Assembly: GCF_001013905.1 (NCBI RefSeq)
Contig: NZ_LN831790.1
Coordinates: forward strand, 2,618,001 to 2,682,000
DNA from: Streptomyces leeuwenhoekii
GTDB taxonomy: Bacteria; Actinomycetota; Actinomycetes; Streptomycetales; Streptomycetaceae
Direction of reading: 5' to 3'
Length of the DNA: 64,000 bases
Part shown: positions 16,207 through 27,023 of the stretch, piece after piece
How positions within the stretch are numbered: the first letter of the stretch is position 1
Layout: each line of letters opens with the position of its first letter
Position numbers and translations under genes: made by a program
The notes under the pieces: model-generated
Database searches by the model: none
Seen by the model: only the letters and a program-made list of their open reading frames with translations
Told to the model about the DNA's origin: nothing

Positions 16207-17754
16207 ATGACGACGAAACCGCACCGCGCCGGGCGCCGGGAATGGACCGCGCTGGCCGTGCTGATGCTTCCGCTGCTCCTGGTCTCGATGGACGTCTCCG
16301 TCCTCTACTTCGCGGTCCCCGCCATCAGCGCCGACCTCGAACCCACCGGCACCCAACAACTGTGGATCTTCGACATCTACGCCTTCGCCGTGGCCGGTCT
16401 GCTGATGACGATGGGCTCGGTGGGCGACCGCGTCGGCCGCCGCAGACTGCTGCTGATCGGCGCCACCGCCTTCGGCGCCGCGTCCCTGGCGGCCGCGTAC
16501 GCGCAGAGCGCCGAGATGCTCATCGCGGCCCGCGCGCTGCTCGGCATCGGCGGCGCCACCCTGATGCCCTCGACGCTGGCCCTGGTCCGCTCGCTGTTCC
16601 CCGATGCCCGCCAACGGGCGCAGGCCATCGCGATCTGGTCCGGCGTGATGACGGCGGGCGTGGCGCTCGGCTCGGTGCTGAGCGGCGTGCTGGTGGAGTT
16701 CTTCTGGTGGGGCTCGGTCTTCCTGGTCAACCTGCCGGCGATGGTTTTGCTGCTGGTCCTCGGCCCCGTCCTGCTGCCCGAGTCGAAGGACCCGGCCCCG
16801 GGCCGCTTCGACTGGACCGGCATCCCGCTGTCGATGGCCGCGGTGCTCCCGGTCGTCTACGGCCTTAAGGAGATCCCGTCCGACGGCTGGCACGTCCGGT
16901 ACGTCATGGCCGTGACCGTGGGCCTGCTCTTCGCGGCCCTGTTCGTGCACCGGCAGCGGACAGCCGTGTCGCCGATGATCCCGCCGGCGCTGTTCCGCGG
17001 CGGCGGCTTCGGTCCGGCCGTCGTCCTCAACCTCCTCACCATGTTCGCGATGATGGGGTCGGCCTACTTCACCACGCAGTATCTGCAGTCGGTGCTGGGC
17101 AAGAGCGCGATGGAGGCGGCCCTGTGGGCGCTGGTGCCCTCGGTGCCGATCGGCTTGGCGGCGCCGGCCGCCACCGCGCTGGTACAGCGGGGCGCCCACC
17201 GCGCCCATGTGGTGACGGCGGGCTTCGTCTGCGCCGCGGGCGGCTTCGGCCTGCTGGCCTTCGCCGGTCCCGACTCGCTGGTGCTGGTGCTGGTGGCCTG
17301 CGGGGTGCTGGCCTCGGGGGTCACCATGGTGATGTCCCAGATCATGGACCTCGCGCTGGGCGCCGCCCCGGTGGAGCGGGCGGGTTCCGCTTCCTCCCTG
17401 ATGGAGACCGGCGCGGAGTTCGGCGGCGCGCTGGGGATGGCGGTGCTCGGCTCCATCGGGACGGCGGTCTACCGGCGCGAGATGCCGGACTCCGCGCCCG
17501 CCGAGGCCCACGAGACGCTGGGCGGCGCGCTGGCCGTCGCCGGGCGGCTGCCGGGACGGGCGGGGGACGCCCTGGTGACGACGGCCCGGGAGGCGTTCAC
17601 CCAGGGCATGCAGAGCGCGGCGCTCGCGGGCGCGGCGGTGCTCGCCGGGGCGGCTCTCCTGGCGGCGGTGACGCTGCGCCGGGTGGAGGTGCGGGAGGAG
17701 GCGAAAACGCCGGACGCCGGACGGGCTGATGCGGTCAGCCCGTCCGGCGTCTGA
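16207..17754 (+). CDS. MFS drug:H+ antiporter, DHA2 (14-TM, QacA/LfrA type)
   Basis: Inner-membrane multidrug exporter of 515 aa. Motifs of the DHA2 family: LLVSMDVSVLYFAVPAISADLEPTGTQQLWIFDIYAFAVAGLLMTMG in TM1-TM2, motif A GSVGDRVGRRRLLLIG, and motif C-like GVMTAGVALGSVLSGVLVEFFWWGSVFLVNLPA. About 14 hydrophobic segments. The ATG at 16207 is preferred; the GTG at 16189 lies inside the operator repeat. The leader is therefore very short. The final codons form the 5' arm of a strong hairpin that also serves serA. Substrate unknown. Confidence 0.92.
   Translation: MTTKPHRAGRREWTALAVLMLPLLLVSMDVSVLYFAVPAISADLEPTGTQQLWIFDIYAFAVAGLLMTMGSVGDRVGRRRLLLIGATAFGAASLAAAYAQSAEMLIAARALLGIGGATLMPSTLALVRSLFPDARQRAQAIAIWSGVMTAGVALGSVLSGVLVEFFWWGSVFLVNLPAMVLLLVLGPVLLPESKDPAPGRFDWTGIPLSMAAVLPVVYGLKEIPSDGWHVRYVMAVTVGLLFAALFVHRQRTAVSPMIPPALFRGGGFGPAVVLNLLTMFAMMGSAYFTTQYLQSVLGKSAMEAALWALVPSVPIGLAAPAATALVQRGAHRAHVVTAGFVCAAGGFGLLAFAGPDSLVLVLVACGVLASGVTMVMSQIMDLALGAAPVERAGSASSLMETGAEFGGALGMAVLGSIGTAVYRREMPDSAPAEAHETLGGALAVAGRLPGRAGDALVTTAREAFTQGMQSAALAGAAVLAGAALLAAVTLRRVEVREEAKTPDAGRADAVSPSGV
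17713..17751. terminator. bidirectional terminator between MFS gene and serA
   Basis: A perfect 17-bp stem with a 5-nt loop ends just before the MFS stop codon and 15 bp before the serA stop, so it can serve both convergent transcripts. Confidence 0.85.
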
Positions 17755-17766
17755 GGTCGGGGTGTG

Positions 17767-19368
17767 TCAGACCAGGTTGACCGACCGGGCCGACGTCGCG
17801 CCGATCTCCGCCGCGACCTCGCCCAGCACCCCGGCGGGCACCGTGTCGTCGACGGTCAGCACCGCCAGCGCCTCGCCGCCGACCGCCGCGCGGGCGACCT
17901 GCATGCCGGCGATGTTGATGCCCGCCTCGCCGAGGATCCGGCCGACGGTGCCGACGACACCGGGGCGGTCCTCGTAGCGCAGCACCACCATGTGGTCGGC
18001 GAGCGCCAGGTCCACGTCGTAGTCGCCGACCGCGACGATCTTCTGGACGTGCTTGGGACCGGCCAGCGTGCCGGAGACCGACACCTCCTCGCCGTCGGCG
18101 AGGGTGCCGCGCACGGTCACCACGTTGCGGTGCTCCGCCGACTCCGAGCTCGTGGTCAGCCGCACCTCCACACCGCGCTCCTGGGCGAACAGCGGCGCGT
18201 TGACGTAGGACACCGTCTCGTCGACGACGTCCTCGAAGACGCCCTTGAGCGCGGAGAGCTCCAGCACCTTCACATCGTGCTGGGTGATCTCGCCGTACAC
18301 CTCGACGTCGAGGCGGACGGCGACCTCGCCGGCCAGCGCGGTGAAGATCCGGCCGAGGCGCTCGGCGAGCGGCAGGCCCGGCTTGACGTCCTCGGCGATG
18401 ACACCGCCCTGCACGTTCACCGCGTCCGGGACCAGCTCGCCGGCGAGGGCGAGGCGGACGGACCTGGCGACGGCGATGCCCGCCTTCTCCTGCGCCTCGT
18501 CGGTGGAGGCACCCAGGTGCGGGGTGCACACCACCTGGTCGAACTCGAACAGCGGCGAGTCGGTGCACGGCTCCTTGGCGTACACGTCCAGGCCGGCGCC
18601 GGCGACGCGGCCCTCCTTCAGCGCCGAGTACAGCGCCTGCTCGTCCACGATGCCGCCGCGCGCGGCGTTGACGATGCGCACGGTCGGCTTGACCTTGCGC
18701 AGCGCCTCGTCGCCGATCAGGCCGAGCGTCTCGGGGGTCTTGGGCAGGTGGACGGTGATGAAGTCGGAGACCTCCAGCAGCTCGTCCAGCGACAGCACCT
18801 TCACGCCCATCTGCGCGGCCCGGGCGGGCTGCACATAGGGGTCGTAGGCGACGACCTTCATGCCGAAGGCCGACATGCGCTGCGCGACGAGGGCGCCGAT
18901 CCGGCCCAGACCCACGACACCCAGGGTCTTCTCGGCCAGCTCGACGCCCGTGTACTTGCTCCGCTTCCACTCGCCGTTCTTCAGCGCGGCGTTGGCCTGC
19001 GGGATGTTGCGGGCCGTGGCGAGGAGCAGGCCGCAGGCCAGCTCGGCCGCGGTCACGATGTTCGAGGTGGGGGCGTTGACGACCATCACGCCGGCCTTGG
19101 TGGCGGCGGCGACGTCGACGTTGTCGAGGCCGACGCCGGCGCGCGCGACGACCTTGAGCTTGTTCGCTGCGGCGATCGCCTCGGCGTCGACCTTGGTGGC
19201 CGAACGGATCAGGATCGCGTCCACGTCGGCGATGGCGGGGAGCAGTTCTGCCCGGTCCGCCCCGTTGCAGTGGCGGATCTCGAAGTCCGGCCCGAGCGCG
19301 TCGACGGTGGCGGGCGACAGCTCTTCAGCGATGAGCACCACTGGTTTTTGACTGGGGTACGAGCTCAC
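17767..19368 (-). CDS. serA: D-3-phosphoglycerate dehydrogenase
   Basis: First enzyme of serine synthesis (533 aa): 3-phosphoglycerate to phosphohydroxypyruvate with NAD+. Long actinobacterial form with N-terminal substrate and NAD domains (GVGLDNVDVAAATKAGV, GLGRIGALVAQRM, catalytic region VNAARGGIVDEQAL and CTPHLGAST), an intervening allosteric substrate-binding domain, and a C-terminal ACT domain (VVLRYEDRPGVVGTVGRILGEAGINIAGMQ) for serine feedback. The GTG at 19368 (VSSYPSQKPVVLIAEEL) follows GAGGAC; upstream in-frame sequence is not SerA-like. The leader contains a GACGGCCGT/ACGGCCG hairpin around 19395. Monocistronic, ending in the shared terminator. Confidence 0.96.
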   Translation of the reverse strand: MSSYPSQKPVVLIAEELSPATVDALGPDFEIRHCNGADRAELLPAIADVDAILIRSATKVDAEAIAAANKLKVVARAGVGLDNVDVAAATKAGVMVVNAPTSNIVTAAELACGLLLATARNIPQANAALKNGEWKRSKYTGVELAEKTLGVVGLGRIGALVAQRMSAFGMKVVAYDPYVQPARAAQMGVKVLSLDELLEVSDFITVHLPKTPETLGLIGDEALRKVKPTVRIVNAARGGIVDEQALYSALKEGRVAGAGLDVYAKEPCTDSPLFEFDQVVCTPHLGASTDEAQEKAGIAVARSVRLALAGELVPDAVNVQGGVIAEDVKPGLPLAERLGRIFTALAGEVAVRLDVEVYGEITQHDVKVLELSALKGVFEDVVDETVSYVNAPLFAQERGVEVRLTTSSESAEHRNVVTVRGTLADGEEVSVSGTLAGPKHVQKIVAVGDYDVDLALADHMVVLRYEDRPGVVGTVGRILGEAGINIAGMQVARAAVGGEALAVLTVDDTVPAGVLGEVAAEIGATSARSVNLV

Positions 19369-19610
19369 GTGAGTCCTCACATGTGCGATGCGGACGGCCG
19401 TCCCGACGGCCGCAGGCGGTGGAGGGGAGTGACGCACTTCCTCGGTGTCACTAAGCCGCGTGGAAGACGCACGACGCTGTGGGCCTGACGCGTATGTTGT
19501 GCAGCAGTGTAGTGGCGACCGGGGCATCGTCTTACGCCGCTTCGGAAGGATCACCCGTCCGTGGCTGGACGCGGTGGACAACGCCGGATCCCCGGCGTCA
19601 CCCCGGGTTC

Positions 19611-19649
19611 GCCGAAGGGGCCGGAGCATCTCGCTCCGGCCCCTTCGGC
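19611..19649 (-). terminator. terminator of ilvC
   Basis: A perfect 17-bp stem with loop ATCTC starts 9 bp beyond the ilvC stop on the minus strand. Confidence 0.85.
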
Positions 19650-19657
19650 CCAGAGGC

Positions 19658-21290
<1,633 letters not shown>

Positions 21291-21319
21291 GTCTGGTATT
21301 CCTCTTCGCTCTTCCTCGC

Positions 21320-23170
21320 TCAGTCGTCTTCGCCGTCGCCGAAGTCGGGGCGGACGTCCCGGGCGGCCATGATCTCGTCGTTGGAGGTGCCGGCGGCGAC
21401 CATCGGCCACACCATCGCGTCCTCGTGGACGATGAAGTCCACCACGACCGGGCGGTCGTTGACGGAGTTCGCCTCCTCGATGACCTTGTCGAGGTCGGCG
21501 GGGTCCTCGCAGCGGATGGCGTAGCAGCCCATGGCCTCCGACAGCTTCACGAAGTCGGGGACGCGGGTGCCGCGGGCCGCGGGGTTGATGTCGTCCGGGC
21601 CGGAGTGCAGCACGGTGTTGGAGTAGCGCTGGTTGTAGAACAGGGTCTGCCACTGGCGGACCATCCCGAGGGCGCCGTTGTTGATGACGGCCACCTTGAT
21701 CGGGATGTTGTTCAGGGCGCAGGTGGTGAGCTCCTGATTGGTCATCTGGAAGCAGCCGTCGCCATCGATCGCCCAGACCGTCTTGTCGGGCGCGCCGGCC
21801 TTGGCGCCCATGGCGGCCGGGACGGCGTAGCCCATCGTCCCCGCGCCGCCGGAGTTGAGCCAGGTGGCGGGCTTGTCGTACTGGATGAAGTGCGCCGCCC
21901 ACATCTGGTGCTGGCCCACCCCCGCCGCGAAGATCGTGCCCTCGGGGGCGAGCTGCCCGATGCGCTCGATGACCTGCTGCGGGGACAGGGAGCCGTCCTC
22001 GGGCTGGTCGTAGCCGAGCGGGTAGGTCTCGCGCCAGCGGTTGAGGTCCTTCCACCAGGCGGCGTAGTCGCCCGTGTGGCCCTCGGCGTGCTCCTTCTGG
22101 ACGGCCTGGATCAGGTCGGCGATGACCTCGCGGGCGTCCCCGACGATCGGCACGTCCGCGGCGCGGTTCTTGCCGATCTCGGCGGGGTCGATGTCGGCGT
22201 GGACGATCTTGGCGTGCGGGGCGAAGCTGTCCAGCTTGCCGGTGACGCGGTCGTCGAAGCGGGCGCCGAGGGCGACGATCAGGTCGGCCTTCTGCAGCGC
22301 GGTGACGGCGGTGACCGCACCGTGCATGCCCGGCATCCCCACGTGCAGCGGGTGGCTGTCGGGGAACGCGCCGAGCGCCATCAACGTGGTGGTGACGGGC
22401 GCTCCGGTCAGCTCGGCGAGGACCTTCAGCTCGGCCGTGGCCCGGGCCTTGAGGACGCCGCCGCCGACGTAGAGGACCGGCCGCTTGGCGGAGGTGATCA
22501 GCTTGGCGGCCTCGCGGATCTGCTTGGCGTGCGGCTTGGTCACCGGGCGGTAGCCGGGCAGGTCCAGGGCGGGCGGCCAGGAGAAGGTCGTCCGCGCCTG
22601 CAGCACGTCCTTCGGGATGTCGACCAGGACCGGGCCGGGACGGCCGGTCGAGGCGATGTGGAACGCCTCCGCGATCGTCTTGGGGATGTCCTGGGCCCGG
22701 GTCACCAGGAAGCTGTGCTTGGTGATCGGCATCGTGATGCCGACGATGTCCGCCTCCTGGAAGGCGTCCGTGCCGATCGCCTGGGTGACGACCTGGCCGG
22801 TGATCGCGACCAGCGGCACCGAGTCCATGTTCGCGTCGGCGATCGGCGTCACCAGGTTGGTGGCACCGGGGCCCGAGGTCGCCATGCAGACGCCGACCTT
22901 CCCGGTCGCCTGGGCGTAACCGGTGGCCGCGTGGCCAGCGCCCTGCTCATGACGGACGAGCACGTGGCGCACCCGGCTCGAGTCCATCATCGGGTCGTAC
23001 GCGGGGAGGATCGTCCCCCCGGGAATGCCGAATACGGTGTCGACCCCGACCTCCTCAAGCGAGCGGATGAGGGACTGCGCACCCGTGACGTGCTCGACGG
23101 GCGCGGACTGCTGTCCTCCGGATCGGGGCCGCGGCTGCGGATGAGGGGCCCCGGTGGCCTGCTCGGTCAT
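21320..23170 (-). CDS. ilvB: acetolactate synthase large (catalytic) subunit
   Basis: TPP-dependent enzyme (616 aa) joining two pyruvates, or pyruvate and 2-oxobutyrate, at the head of valine/leucine/isoleucine synthesis. The TPP glutamate region ([23 protein letters not shown]), the FAD-binding middle domain, and the TPP/Mg motif ([29 protein letters not shown]) are intact. The start at 23170 (MTEQATG) is chosen over the ATG two codons earlier because AGAAGAG is better spaced from it; both are possible. It is preceded by a leader peptide gene and an intrinsic terminator, i.e. transcription attenuation. Confidence 0.96.
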   Translation of the reverse strand: MTEQATGAPHPQPRPRSGGQQSAPVEHVTGAQSLIRSLEEVGVDTVFGIPGGTILPAYDPMMDSSRVRHVLVRHEQGAGHAATGYAQATGKVGVCMATSGPGATNLVTPIADANMDSVPLVAITGQVVTQAIGTDAFQEADIVGITMPITKHSFLVTRAQDIPKTIAEAFHIASTGRPGPVLVDIPKDVLQARTTFSWPPALDLPGYRPVTKPHAKQIREAAKLITSAKRPVLYVGGGVLKARATAELKVLAELTGAPVTTTLMALGAFPDSHPLHVGMPGMHGAVTAVTALQKADLIVALGARFDDRVTGKLDSFAPHAKIVHADIDPAEIGKNRAADVPIVGDAREVIADLIQAVQKEHAEGHTGDYAAWWKDLNRWRETYPLGYDQPEDGSLSPQQVIERIGQLAPEGTIFAAGVGQHQMWAAHFIQYDKPATWLNSGGAGTMGYAVPAAMGAKAGAPDKTVWAIDGDGCFQMTNQELTTCALNNIPIKVAVINNGALGMVRQWQTLFYNQRYSNTVLHSGPDDINPAARGTRVPDFVKLSEAMGCYAIRCEDPADLDKVIEEANSVNDRPVVVDFIVHEDAMVWPMVAAGTSNDEIMAARDVRPDFGDGEDD

Positions 23171-23250
23171 CGGCATTCTCTTCTCGATGCTGAGGGTTTT
23201 TGCGAAGTTTGCGCGGTGGTTGGCCGCGGTTCGGCAGGTGCTGGTGCAAC

Positions 23251-23284
23251 AAAAAACCCCTCGTGCCATAAGGCAAGCGAGGGG
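23251..23284 (-). terminator. attenuator terminator in the ilvB leader
   Basis: On the minus strand CCCCTCGCTTGCC and GGCACGAGGGG form a stem with loop TTAT, followed by a run of six T. A U-run terminator is unusual in such GC-rich DNA; here it stands between the leader peptide and ilvB, so it acts as an attenuator rather than an end-of-operon signal. Confidence 0.85.
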
Positions 23285-23338
23285 AGCGCGCCGGGTGGGG
23301 GTCGCTGGGAGTCCGGGTCGGTCCGGACGTCACCAGCT

Positions 23339-23380
23339 TCAGCCGACGCGCTGTCCAAGTACGAGAATTCGGGTGCGCAT
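23339..23380 (-). CDS. ilvB leader peptide MRTRILVLGQRVG
   Basis: A 13-codon ORF whose product contains the run ILVL, i.e. all three regulatory amino acids. It lies 169 bp upstream of ilvB and is followed by the attenuator hairpin with its U-run. The Ile, Val and one Leu codon are ATT, GTA and CTT, all rare in this GC-rich genome, which should make ribosome progress especially sensitive to charged tRNA supply. Leader peptides of this kind before actinobacterial ilvB are known; this one fits in sequence and position. Confidence 0.85.
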   Translation of the reverse strand: MRTRILVLGQRVG

Positions 23381-23413
23381 GGCACTGACCCTCCCCCCGG
23401 CACACGCACACTG

Positions 23414-26400
23414 TCAAGTGGGTGGGACGGGAGTCTCATTATGTGAACGGAGGGGCGCGCCGCCCGAGAAGACGGCCGGAACGCTGCCGGTGACGCCGCC
23501 GGCCACGGCGCCGGGCCGGCTCTTGGCGACCGCGCTCGTCATCCCCTTGACCACCCCGCCGGCGTACATCCCCGTTCCGCCGCCCGTGAGAGCGGGTCCG
23601 GCCGGTCCGTGCGGCAGCGAGTAGGGGCCGGTGCCGAGCGCCCTGCGCAGCCGGTACTCGTCGAGCGGCCCGGAGAAGGCCATGCCCTGCCCGTGCGTGC
23701 AGCCCATCGCGCGCAGGGCGGCCACCTGCTCGGGCAGGTCCACCCCCTCGGCCACCGATTTCAGGCCGAGATCGGCCGCGATCCGCAGCAGACCACTGGT
23801 GATCTTGTGCAGCCGGGCGGACTCCACAACTCCTTCGACCATGCTCCGATCCAGCTTGAGGACGTCGAGGGGAAGCCGCCTCAGCGCCGTGATCGCCGCG
23901 TAGCCGCTGCCGAAGCCGTCCAGCGCGATCCGTACACCGACCCGCTTGAGGGCGTTCAGCCGGCGCTCCAGCTCGTCCAGGCCGACCCGGGGGTCGAGGT
24001 CGCACAGCTCGATCAGCAGCGAGCCGGGCGGCAGGCCGTGCCGGGTGAGCAGGGCCTCGACGGAACCGAGCGGCAGGGAGCGGTCCAGCAGCCGGCGGGC
24101 GCCGATGCGGACGGCGACGGGCACCGACAGTCCGGCCGCCGCGCGTTCGGCGGCCTGCTCGATGGCCTCCTTGAGGATCCAGCGGTCCAGTTCGGCGGTC
24201 TTGTCGCCGTCCTCGGCCACGCGCAGGAACTCCGCGGGGGTGAAGAGCACGCCCTGCGAGGAACGCCAGCGCGCCTGGGCGGAGACCGACGAGATCCGGC
24301 CGTCCTGGAGGCACACCACCGGCTGGTGCAGCAGGGCGAACTCGCCGTCGTGGAGGGCGGCCCGCAGCCGGGTGGCCAGCTCGGCCTTGCGTACGACGTC
24401 CTGCTGCATCTGCGGCTTGTACAGCTCGACACGGCCCTTGCCGCCGGCCTTGGCCCGGTACATGGCCAGGTCGGCGTTGCGCAGCAGCTCGCCCGCGCCG
24501 ATGCCCGGTTCGGCGAAGGCGACGCCGATGGAGGCATTGACGCGGACATCGTTTCCGTCGATCAGGTACGGGTGGGACAGGGCCATCCTGAGACGGTCGG
24601 CGAGTTCCAGGATGTGCCGTTCGCGGGCGGCCCGGTCGCGGGTGCCGTCCCCGGTGATGAGGGCCGCGAACTCGTCGCCGCCCAGCCGGGAGGCGGTGTC
24701 TCCCTGGCGGACCGCCTCCTGGAGCCTGCGGGCGGCCTGGACGAGCAGTTCGTCCCCGGCCTGGTGCCCGATCGTGTCGTTGACGGCCTTGAAGCCGTCG
24801 AGGTCGATGAAGAGCACGGCCGTACCGCGCAGGGCGGCGCCCCGGTCCAGGGCACGGCGGCCGGACAGGGCCTGCTGGACGCGCTTGGTGAACAGGGCGC
24901 GGTTGGGCAGGTCGGTGAGCGGGTCGTGCTCGGCGTTGTGCTGGAGCTGCGCCTGCAGGCGCACGCGCTCGGTCACGTCCCGGCTGTTGAAGATCAGGCC
25001 GCCGTGGTGGCGGTTGACGGTCGACTCGACGTTGAGCCAGCCGCCGTCGCCGGACCGGAAGCGGCACTCGATGCGCGTGGTCGGTTCCTCGACCGGGTCG
25101 GCGGCGAGGAAGCGGCGCACCTCGTGCACCACGCAGCCCAGGTCGTCCGGGTGGATCAGGTGCGCCAGCTCCGTGCCGACCAGCTCTTCCGCGGGGCGGC
25201 CGTAGACCCCGGCGGCGGCCGGGGAGACGTACCGGAGGATGCCGTTGGGCGCGGCGATCATGATGACGTCGCTGGAGCCCTGGACCAGGGAGCGGAAGTG
25301 GTTCTCCTTCTGGGCCAGTTCCTGGGTGAGGGTGATGTTGTCCAGCAGCATGATGCCCTGGCGCACCACCAGCGCGAGGACGACGGTGCCGCCGGTCAGC
25401 AGCACCACGCGGTCGACGCTGCGGCCGTTGAGGACGTTGTAGAGGATGCCCAGGGTGCAGACCGCGGCGGCCAGGTACGGCGTCAGCGCGGCCAGCGACC
25501 CGGCGATGGGCCGGGCGGCCGGATAGCGGCCGGGCTCGCCGCCCGGCCCGGGCGCGGGGCGGTGTCCCGTGGCGCGCCGGCCGGGCAGGGGCCCCTGGGC
25601 CGCCCGCGGGTTCCCCTCGGGGGTCTCCTCCGGCGGCGGCTGTCCGCGGCCCGGCGGCGCCCAGGGGGCGTAGGCGAGCAGCAGCGACCCGGCGAACCAG
25701 CCGGCGTCCAGCAACTGGCCGGAACGGTAGCTGCCGTGCAGCAGCGGCGACGTGAACAGCGCGTCGCACATGACCGTCAGGGCGAGGGCGCCGATGGCGG
25801 TGTTGATCGCGGAGCGGTACACCGGCGCGCGGCGGAAGTGCAGCGCGAGCACCATGCTGATCAGGACGATGTCGAGCAGCGGGTAGGCCAGCGCCAGCGC
25901 GATGTGCGCGACGCTGGACCCGTCGGCCCGGGCCGCCTGCTCCAGCGCCAGGCTCCAGGCCAGCGTCAGCAGGGAGCCGCCGATCAGCCAGGCGTCCAGG
26001 GCCAGGCAGCCCCAGCCCGCCTTGGTCACCGGCCGCTTGGCGAGCACCAGCAGCCCGACGATCGCGGGCGGTGCGAAGCAGAGGAAGAACAGGTCCGCGT
26101 AGCTCGGATGGGGTACGGGCCGGCCGAGCACGACCTCGTACCAGCCCCAGACCAGATTGCCCAGGCAGGCCATCGCCGAGGACAGGGCGAACAGCAGCCA
26201 GGCGGCCCGGAAGCGGACGCGGTGCCTGCGGGCGTGGACGAAGCAGGACAGGGCGGCGACGCCCGCGGCGGCGGCCAGCCCGAAGTCGCCCATGACGGTG
26301 GCGAGCTGGTGTGATCCCCAGCCGAAGGCGGAACCGATCGCGTACGCCGCGCAGAGCAGGGCGACGGCGATCTGCCGGCCGAGGTAGGGCCGGCCGGCGG

Positions 26401-26725
26401 AGACCGGCGGGGCCAGCAGGACACCCGGCGCCGGCTGGGGGCCCAGCGCGCGGTCGAAGGTGGCCGCGGGAGCGGGAGGTGGCGAACTCACCGGGGCCTC
26501 CCGCTCCGCGCCGCTACCGGATCCCTCGGGTCCGGGCGCGCTCCTTGGGCGGGCCGCCTGCGGCTGGTCTGCCTGCGCAGGCGATGGCTCTGGTCGTACT
26601 GGTCGCGGTGGCCGCCGCTGCCCGCGGCCGTGCGCGGGGGTCGCCGTCGGCGGCCCCGCCGCGTCGGATCGTTGGTCCATAGGCCGTGCATCGCCCGTCG
26701 CCCCCCTCACCGTCTGAAATGTCAT
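23414..26725 (-). CDS. cdgC: membrane PAS-GGDEF-EAL c-di-GMP protein, CdgC-like
   Basis: About 1103 aa. The N-terminal 110 residues are Pro/Ala-rich and disordered; about 112-460 hold 8-10 membrane segments interrupted by a proline-rich insert; about 475-590 is a PAS domain (LVQGSSDVIMIAAPNGILRYVSP); about 600-770 is a GGDEF domain with intact RLGGDEFAAL; about 790-1040 is an EAL domain. The EAL domain is degenerate: the signature EALVRW reads SAQARW, the NVSPRQ-type block reads IGARRL, and DDFGTGYS reads LDGFGSGY. Diguanylate cyclase activity without phosphodiesterase activity is inferred, as I recall reported for Streptomyces CdgC. Start uncertain: 26725 (MTFQTV), 26680 (MDQRSD) or 26794. 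It lies just upstream of the ilvB leader on the same strand. Confidence 0.9.
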   Translation of the reverse strand: MTFQTVRGATGDARPMDQRSDAAGPPTATPAHGRGQRRPPRPVRPEPSPAQADQPQAARPRSAPGPEGSGSGAEREAPVSSPPPAPAATFDRALGPQPAPGVLLAPPVSAGRPYLGRQIAVALLCAAYAIGSAFGWGSHQLATVMGDFGLAAAAGVAALSCFVHARRHRVRFRAAWLLFALSSAMACLGNLVWGWYEVVLGRPVPHPSYADLFFLCFAPPAIVGLLVLAKRPVTKAGWGCLALDAWLIGGSLLTLAWSLALEQAARADGSSVAHIALALAYPLLDIVLISMVLALHFRRAPVYRSAINTAIGALALTVMCDALFTSPLLHGSYRSGQLLDAGWFAGSLLLAYAPWAPPGRGQPPPEETPEGNPRAAQGPLPGRRATGHRPAPGPGGEPGRYPAARPIAGSLAALTPYLAAAVCTLGILYNVLNGRSVDRVVLLTGGTVVLALVVRQGIMLLDNITLTQELAQKENHFRSLVQGSSDVIMIAAPNGILRYVSPAAAGVYGRPAEELVGTELAHLIHPDDLGCVVHEVRRFLAADPVEEPTTRIECRFRSGDGGWLNVESTVNRHHGGLIFNSRDVTERVRLQAQLQHNAEHDPLTDLPNRALFTKRVQQALSGRRALDRGAALRGTAVLFIDLDGFKAVNDTIGHQAGDELLVQAARRLQEAVRQGDTASRLGGDEFAALITGDGTRDRAARERHILELADRLRMALSHPYLIDGNDVRVNASIGVAFAEPGIGAGELLRNADLAMYRAKAGGKGRVELYKPQMQQDVVRKAELATRLRAALHDGEFALLHQPVVCLQDGRISSVSAQARWRSSQGVLFTPAEFLRVAEDGDKTAELDRWILKEAIEQAAERAAAGLSVPVAVRIGARRLLDRSLPLGSVEALLTRHGLPPGSLLIELCDLDPRVGLDELERRLNALKRVGVRIALDGFGSGYAAITALRRLPLDVLKLDRSMVEGVVESARLHKITSGLLRIAADLGLKSVAEGVDLPEQVAALRAMGCTHGQGMAFSGPLDEYRLRRALGTGPYSLPHGPAGPALTGGGTGMYAGGVVKGMTSAVAKSRPGAVAGGVTGSVPAVFSGGAPLRSHNETPVPPT

Positions 26726-26800
26726 CCCCGGCGCCGAACGTGCACGGCGCTGCCCCTGTCGGGACGATACACCAGTGCCGTCACTCAGGGACATAGGTTC

Positions 26801-26815
26801 TCTACTCTCCGTGAC
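26801..26815 (-). promoter_or_regulatory. BldD-box-like sequence upstream of cdgC
   Basis: On the minus strand GTCACGGAGAGTAGA matches 7 of 9 fixed positions of the BldD consensus nTnACnC(A/T)GnGTnAn as I remember it, and also 7 of 9 read on the other strand. It sits next to a possible -10 region, 76 bp upstream of the preferred cdgC start. BldD is known to control c-di-GMP enzyme genes. A 15-bp degenerate match can occur by chance. Confidence 0.35.
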
Positions 26816-27023
26816 GAGCAGGGAATATGCGAAAACCCGCCGTTCCCGGAAGGTCGCGTACCGCACGGGAAGCGGTTTACGCCCTCGGTGCGCGACGTGC
26901 GCCGGTCGCACGGATCGGGCGGGTTCGCGCCGGTGCGCGGGCGCACGAGCCGCTTTTCGGTTGTGCCGAGTGCGCCGGAGCGCCGGGCGCCCGGCCACGG
27001 GAGTGCCGCGCCGGACGCGCGGA

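Noticed and set aside
23609-26314. 901-residue plus-strand ORF opposite cdgC
   Set aside because: Shadow of a recognisable GGDEF/EAL gene.
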